Shown: piece by piece, positions 7,485 through 10,539 of the stretch
Numbering within the stretch: position 1 is the stretch's first letter
Layout: the number at the start of each line of letters is the position of its first letter
DNA from: CAYSRC01 sp964433495
GTDB taxonomy: Bacteria; Bacillota; Clostridia; Oscillospirales; Ruminococcaceae
DNA length: 10,539 bases
Reading direction: 5' to 3'
Assembly (NCBI GenBank): GCA_964433495.1
Contig: CAYSRC010000058.1
Span: forward strand, 1 to 10,539
Program-made: the position numbers and the translations under genes
The notes under the pieces: model-generated
Databases searched by the model: none
Seen by the model: only the letters and a program-made list of their open reading frames with translations
Told to the model about the DNA's origin: nothing

Positions 7485-7522
7485 TTTTTACACTGCGTAT
7501 ATCCGCAAGAGAATACAACAAA
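7485..7522 (+). repeat. 38-bp promoter-like direct repeat, copy 1
   Basis: It begins TTTTTACA, has GTATAT in the middle and ends AGAATACAACAAA. A second copy of the same length lies at 8181-8218 and matches at 31 of 38 positions. TTTACA and the AGAAT element are spaced like -35 and -10 boxes, so each copy may be a promoter; alternatively the pair marks the ends of a duplicated or inserted segment. This copy runs straight into an AT-rich hairpin (AGAATAAAA 7522-7530 / TTTTATTCT 7541-7549), which could stop or mask a transcript. Confidence 0.45.
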
Positions 7523-7640
7523 GAATAAAACATCCGCCCATTTTATTCTATGCTTTTCACGGCCGTCTTTAAAGAAAACGCGACAGGACGCGCCGGGGAG
7601 GCGGGGCGGCTGCCGCTTTTCTGAGAGCCCAAGCCCCAAA

Positions 7641-7668
7641 GCCTGCGCATGCCCTTCGGGCGGCAGGC
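7641..7668. repeat. Nested GC hairpin
   Basis: GCCTGC (7641-7646) pairs with GCAGGC (7663-7668), and within it GCCC (7651-7654) pairs with GGGC (7658-7661) around TTC. It precedes the hairpin array and has no T run. No function is assigned. Confidence 0.4.
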
Positions 7669-7695
7669 CATAAGCCCACTTGCCGAACGGTCGGT

Positions 7696-8025
7696 CGGGC
7701 TTAATCGGAACGATAGCCCGGAAGGCGCATAATACTGCGCCGCATGTCAAATGTCCGTTCCGCTTGCATTTGACCGCTCCGCGCGACAGATGCGCATCGC
7801 AATCGGTGCGGCGTTCGGCGGTTCACATACATCCCGTGAATTGTGCCGAATGTCGTACCGACTCCATTCGGCAGGGTTCACATATTCTCGGGAATTCAGT
7901 CGCATGTCCGTACCTTTAACATGCGGCCGCCCTACGGGAATATGTAGGGCGTGTCGCGCGTCCGTTCCTATTACGCGCGACAACACTCTGCGGGAGTATG
8001 CGAGCCGTGTCGCACTTGTGCGGCT
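7696..8025. repeat. Tandem array of paired hairpins with conserved loops
   Basis: Two hairpin types alternate. Alpha hairpins have loops matching ATANTCCC: 7822-7840, 7877-7894 (one mismatch), and on the opposite strand 7929-7950 and 7986-8004. Beta hairpins have loops with CGTWCC: 7746-7774, 7844-7873, 7901-7925, 7952-7982 and, on the opposite strand, 7696-7720. From 7822 to 7982 they form alpha-beta units with starts 52-55 nt apart; a fourth alpha at 7986 is followed by a GTCGCAC-type hairpin ending near 8025. Stems are mostly perfect but differ in sequence from copy to copy (for example TGCCGAATG / CATTCGGCA against TGTCGCGCGT / ACGCGCGACA). A further stem GGCGCA / TGCGCC lies at 7724-7741. 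The open frames here show no domain I recognise and follow the palindromes, so I treat the stretch as non-coding. It could be a structured RNA, a protein-binding hairpin array or an interspersed repeat family. Confidence 0.7.
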
Positions 8026-8033
8026 GAGGAATT

Positions 8034-8183
8034 GATTGTGCAGGGCCCTGTCGCCTGAACATGCCTCTTTGTCCCAATCTCGGCTCGCGGCACACAATCC
8101 CCCATTGCGGCTTCCCTCTACATGGGGACTTTTGAGAAAGCGAATCGTGTGTACAGGGGAGCTTCGTTGAAAGCGATCGCTTT
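8034..8183. other. Gene-free stretch with further inverted repeats
   Basis: No coding signal is visible. GATTGTG (8034-8040) pairs with CACAATC (8093-8099), CCCCAT (8100-8105) with ATGGGG (8122-8127), and CAGGGCCCTG (8041-8050) is a palindrome. AAAGCGATCGCTTT at 8170-8183 is a perfect 14-bp palindrome directly in front of the second promoter-like repeat. These may continue the array's structure or be unrelated. Confidence 0.35.
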
Positions 8184-8218
8184 TTACAATTAGTATATTT
8201 GCATTAGAATACAACAAA
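8181..8218 (+). repeat. 38-bp promoter-like direct repeat, copy 2
   Basis: Second copy of the element at 7485-7522. TTTACA (8183-8188) and TAGAAT (8205-8210) are 16 nt apart, a plausible sigma-A promoter pointing toward metK about 150 nt ahead of the main metK promoter. It could give a longer metK leader or a separate short RNA. Confidence 0.45.
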
Positions 8219-8285
8219 TCAGAAGGATTTTCGGTTCGCACCGTACCGCTGTTTTTGAAGCGCGGAGGTTTCTGCGGGAAGTGTC

Positions 8286-8327
8286 GGGACGCGGCAGAGC
8301 GTCCCCGCTTATAAAGCCTGCCGCGTC
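8286..8327. other. Two mutually exclusive hairpins
   Basis: GGGACGC (8286-8292) can pair with GCGTCCC (8299-8305), while the overlapping GACGCGGCAG (8288-8297) can pair with CTGCCGCGTC (8318-8327). Only one can form at a time. An A run (8332-8337) follows, which on the minus strand would be a T run before the stem. It may be a regulatory fold or a coincidence of GC-rich DNA. Confidence 0.35.
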
Positions 8328-8369
8328 GCGGAAAAAAGGCGAAAAACGGATAAAAACTGAACTTTGCTG

Positions 8370-8398
8370 TTGACATACCGAAAAGGGCGGTATATAAT
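8370..8398 (+). promoter_or_regulatory. Sigma-A promoter of metK
   Basis: TTGACA at 8370-8375 and TATAAT at 8393-8398, both perfect consensus, are separated by 17 nt. Transcription should begin near 8405, just ahead of the SAM riboswitch. AT-rich sequence follows the -10 box. Confidence 0.92.
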
Positions 8399-8421
8399 AG
8401 TCGCAACAAATAAATATAAGT

Positions 8422-8517
8422 CTTATTAAGAGTGACTAAGGGAACAGGCCCTGTGAAGTCCGGCAACCTGCCTTTGCGGTAAGGTGCTAAATCCTGCGGC
8501 GAAAGCCGACAGATGAG
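8422..8517 (+). ncRNA. SAM-I (S-box) riboswitch aptamer
   Basis: The leader carries the S-box signature: CTTATTAAGAG at the 5' side, GGGAACAGGCCCTGTGAAG, CCGGCAACC, GGTGCTAAATCC, a CGGC-GAAA-GCCG stem-loop (8497-8508) and AGATGAG closing helix P1 against CTTATT with some G-U pairs. In this family, S-adenosylmethionine binding stabilises P1 and favours the downstream terminator, switching off methionine and SAM synthesis genes. Its place in front of the SAM synthetase gene is a classic arrangement. Confidence 0.95.
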
Positions 8518-8531
8518 CGTTTTGCTTTGTG

Positions 8532-8566
8532 CGCCGGGCCTTTCGGGTCGGGCGTGTTTTTGTTTT
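8532..8566 (+). terminator. Riboswitch-controlled intrinsic terminator
   Basis: CGCCGGGCC (8532-8540) pairs with GGTCGGGCG (8546-8554) except for a central G-G mismatch, with loop TTTCG, followed by the T-rich run TGTTTTTGTTTT (8555-8566). It lies between the aptamer and the metK start, as expected for the expression platform. Confidence 0.85.
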
Positions 8567-8595
8567 CACCTTAATTTGACGGAAAGGTCTTCAAA

Positions 8596-9768
8596 ATGAA
8601 CAACTATCTTTTCACTTCCGAGTCGGTCACCGAAGGCCATCCCGACAAGGTATGCGACCTCATCTCCGACAGCATCCTCGACGAGCTTCTCAAGCAGGAC
8701 CCCGCCAGCCGTGTCGCCTGCGAGAGCATGGTGAAGGACAACCATGTTTGGGTGATGGGCGAGATAACGACCAAAGCGAAGGTCGACTATGAGGCGGTGG
8801 TGCGCGGCGTCATCCGAGGGATAGGCTATACGCCCGACTGCGGGTTTGACCCCGACGGGTGCGAGGTGACCATCGCCCTGCAGAGCCAGAGCCCCGACAT
8901 CGCGATGGGCGTCGACAGCTCGTTTGAGACGAAAAACGGCGACGAGCAGCAGCTCGGCGCGGGCGACCAGGGCATGATGTTCGGCTATGCCTGCAACGAG
9001 ACCGAGGAGCTTATGCCCCTCACCGCGAGCCTTGCGCACAAGCTCTCCAAAAAGCTCACCGAGGTGCGCAAGTCGGGCGAGCTGCCCTACCTCAGGCCGG
9101 ACGGGAAGTCGCAGGTGACGGTCGAGTACGAGGGCGGCAGACCTAAGAGGATCGACGCGGTCGTCGTCAGCAGCCAGCACACCGACGACGTCGACATCGA
9201 GACCCTTCGCCGCGATATAAAAGAAAAGGTCATCCTGACCACCCTTCCCGCCGACATGCTCGACGACAACACCAAGTACTACATAAACCCGACCGGGCGC
9301 TTTGTCGTCGGCGGGCCCGTGGGCGACAGCGGGCTCACCGGGCGCAAGATAATCGTCGACACCTACGGCGGCTGCGCGCGCCACGGCGGCGGCGCGTTCT
9401 CGGGCAAGGACTCGACAAAGGTCGATCGCTCGGGCGCGTACATGGCGAGATATATCGCCAAAAACATCGTGGCGGCGGGGCTCGCGGACAGGTGCGAGGT
9501 TCAGCTTGCCTACGCCATCGGCGTGGCGAAGCCCGTTTCTGTCTTTGTCGAGACGTTCGGCACCGAGAAGGCCGCGAACGCCGCGATAGCGGATGCCGTC
9601 AACAAGGTGTTCGACATGCGGCCGTCCGGCATCATCAAAAAGCTTGACCTGCGCAAGCCCGGCTTTGCCCGCCTTGCCGCTTACGGCCACATGGGCCGTG
9701 AGGACCTCGGGGTGAGCTGGGAGAAGACCGACTGCGTCGACGCGCTTAAAAAGGCGATAAACGGCTGA
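8596..9768 (+). CDS. metK: S-adenosylmethionine synthetase (methionine adenosyltransferase)
   Basis: A 390-residue, full-length cytosolic enzyme that joins ATP and L-methionine to make S-adenosylmethionine, the main methyl donor, releasing phosphate and pyrophosphate; the family is usually a homotetramer. Signature motifs are intact: TEGHPDK (12-18, ATP binding), GAGDQGMMFGYA (121-132) and GGGAFSGKDSTKVDRS (264-279, phosphate-binding loop). The start at 8596 is supported by GGAAAGG at 8581-8587 and by the typical MNNYLFTSESVTEGHPDK opening. The gene stands alone with its own promoter and SAM-I riboswitch, so it should be repressed when SAM is plentiful. Nothing in the protein looks unusual, and there is no functional link to the surface operon upstream. 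Confidence 0.98.
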   Translation: MNNYLFTSESVTEGHPDKVCDLISDSILDELLKQDPASRVACESMVKDNHVWVMGEITTKAKVDYEAVVRGVIRGIGYTPDCGFDPDGCEVTIALQSQSPDIAMGVDSSFETKNGDEQQLGAGDQGMMFGYACNETEELMPLTASLAHKLSKKLTEVRKSGELPYLRPDGKSQVTVEYEGGRPKRIDAVVVSSQHTDDVDIETLRRDIKEKVILTTLPADMLDDNTKYYINPTGRFVVGGPVGDSGLTGRKIIVDTYGGCARHGGGAFSGKDSTKVDRSGAYMARYIAKNIVAAGLADRCEVQLAYAIGVAKPVSVFVETFGTEKAANAAIADAVNKVFDMRPSGIIKKLDLRKPGFARLAAYGHMGREDLGVSWEKTDCVDALKKAING

Positions 9769-10058
9769 CGGCGGCACAGTGCAGCTTTGTACAGCCGTAG
9801 GGCGCTGCGGTGACGGCGCGGGCTTTTGTGCCGCAGAGCAGACAGAGCCGTGGGCCTTTCGGCCGGACGGAGCTTGTCCTGCGCGGTTCTGCTTTCTTCG
9901 AGTCCGAATTCCTTTTGTCGGCGAGGGGCCGGCAGCCCCCTCCCGCGCCGACTTGCAGGGGCTTGCTTCCAGAGAGCCTGCCGCGCAGAAAAACAAAGCC
10001 GTCTGCGCAGTGAACAGGCTCAGTTTGGTTTTAAGTAGTTTGATGACCGCGACGTCAA
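9769..10058. other. Gene-free stretch after metK
   Basis: About 290 nt without a credible gene. It contains small inverted repeats, such as GCGCAGA (9983-9989) with TCTGCGC (10002-10008) and GGGCC-TTTC-GGCC near 9852-9864. A 121-codon open frame starting at 9779 has no clear ribosome binding site, reads through the terminator downstream and resembles nothing I know. It is most simply the long 3' untranslated region of metK. Confidence 0.5.
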
Positions 10059-10101
10059 AAAGGCGCGTCCCGAAACGAGGGGACGCGCCTTTGGTGTTTT
10101 T
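10059..10101. terminator. Strong bidirectional intrinsic terminator
   Basis: AAAGGCGCGTCCC (10059-10071) pairs over 13 bp with GGGACGCGCCTTT (10080-10092) around an 8-nt loop. TTTTT follows at 10097-10101 on the plus strand, and an A run at 10057-10061 gives a T run on the minus strand. It probably ends the metK transcript and any convergent transcript from beyond the window. Confidence 0.88.
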
Positions 10102-10219
10102 CTGCGCATGGTTGCACAGGGGGCCGGAGATTATCAAAAGATAAGGGAAGCGGCTAAAGAGAGGGTGACTTCGGTTGTTCCCACTGCGCGGTGTGGGGAC
10201 CCTGCTTGCAGCAAGTCTC

Positions 10220-10539
10220 AAAGTTTATGCTTGCCCTCAGGTCTCGCGCCTTTGAGCCTCCCCCGTGTAAGGGAAGGTGGCAGCGTAGGTGACTGATGAG
10301 GGGTGAGGTGTGCTTTCTCGCCCGACTTCGCCCCTGCGCAAACGCAGCTTAACTCAGATAGTAAGAACAAGATAAGGGGTGAGCCGAGCTCACTCACTCG
10401 ACTTCGCTCCTGCCGTGAACAAAAGGTCTCCTGACCCCTCATCCACCGCCGGGCGGTCCCCCTTCCCCCCGCAGGGGAAGGTTTCCGGGCCCTAAAGCTT
10501 ATGCCCATCCCTCGGGTCACGTGCCCTTGAGGCTCCCTT
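10220..10539. repeat. Cluster of diverged direct and inverted repeats
   Basis: AAAGTTTATGC...GAGCCTCCCCC at 10220-10264 recurs as AAAGCTTATGC...GAGGCTCCCTT at 10494-10539, cut by the window end. A second direct pair lies at 10300-10337 and 10376-10413 (30 of 38 positions identical, GGGGTGAG...CGACTTCGC). GATGAGGGGT (10295-10304) is an exact inverted match to ACCCCTCATC (10434-10443). CCTTCCCC / GGGGAAGG (10461-10468 / 10474-10481) and ACCGCCGGGCGGT (10445-10457) form hairpins. It resembles the interspersed non-coding repeats seen in gut Clostridia (recall only, not checked). No transposase is present in the window. Confidence 0.65.

Noticed and set aside
7822..8025. CRISPR array
   Set aside because: The repeats are not identical, each unit is palindromic with changing stems, there are no uniform spacers and no cas genes in the window.
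7696..8025. Integron attC array
   Set aside because: Hairpins are adjacent with no cassette genes between them, no integrase is present, and the conserved bases are in the loops rather than at the stem ends.
8170..8183. AAAGCGATCGCTTT palindrome as an operator or terminator
   Set aside because: It is a perfect 14-bp palindrome but has no loop, is a single occurrence here and GCGATCGC is a common palindromic octamer; no support for a specific role.
7747..8466. 239-codon minus-strand frame across the hairpin array, and smaller frames in 7469-8035
   Set aside because: The sequence is dominated by palindromes, no domain is recognisable, no good ribosome binding site was seen, and the frame runs through the metK promoter and into the riboswitch.
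9779..10144. 121-codon open frame after metK
   Set aside because: No clear ribosome binding site, reads through a 13-bp terminator stem, and the translation resembles no family I know.
8566..10221. 551-codon open frame on the minus strand
   Set aside because: It runs antisense across metK, whose motifs are unambiguous, and through the strong terminator at 10059-10101.

Overview
The window reads as a piece of a high-GC Firmicute chromosome, most likely a gut-type Clostridia (Oscillospiraceae-like). The evidence is the sortases, the SipW-type signal peptidase with candidate SipW-dependent substrates, a MucBP domain, a SAM-I (S-box) riboswitch in front of metK, a textbook sigma-A promoter and strong GAGG-type ribosome binding sites. 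The taxon is inferred from gene content, not from a database match.

Layout: (1) 1-314 is a non-coding leader holding a cluster of short hairpins. (2) 315-7326 is a tightly packed, same-strand six-gene operon with overlaps or gaps of at most 16 nt. In order it encodes a class C-like sortase, a secreted pilin-like protein with an isopeptide-type B domain, two small secreted TasA-like (SipW-dependent-type) proteins, a 538-residue composite surface protein that looks like two head-to-tail fused proteins, and a 548-residue fusion of a SipW/ER-type signal peptidase with a class B sortase. (3) 7327-8369 is about 1 kb of gene-free DNA with a terminator-like hairpin, a 38-bp promoter-like direct repeat, and a tandem array of paired hairpins whose loops are conserved while the stems change with compensation. 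(4) 8370-9768 is metK with its own promoter, SAM-I riboswitch and intrinsic terminator. (5) 9769-10539 is gene-free: a strong bidirectional terminator, then a cluster of diverged direct and inverted repeats running off the window end.

How the operon could work: the last gene carries on one polypeptide both the peptidase expected to remove the leaders of the two TasA-like proteins and a sortase that could attach a partner to the wall. The composite protein supplies an internal sorting-like signal (VVRTGD plus membrane segment). The class C-like sortase and the isopeptide-domain protein suggest a pilus- or fibre-like polymer. Together they look like a self-contained module that processes, assembles and anchors an extracellular fibre or matrix. 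The individual family assignments are well supported by motifs; the assembly model is inference.

The most unusual items are the SipW-sortase B fusion, the internally fused anchor protein, the absence of any sorting signal on the pilin-like protein, and the paired-hairpin repeat family that lies on both sides of the operon.
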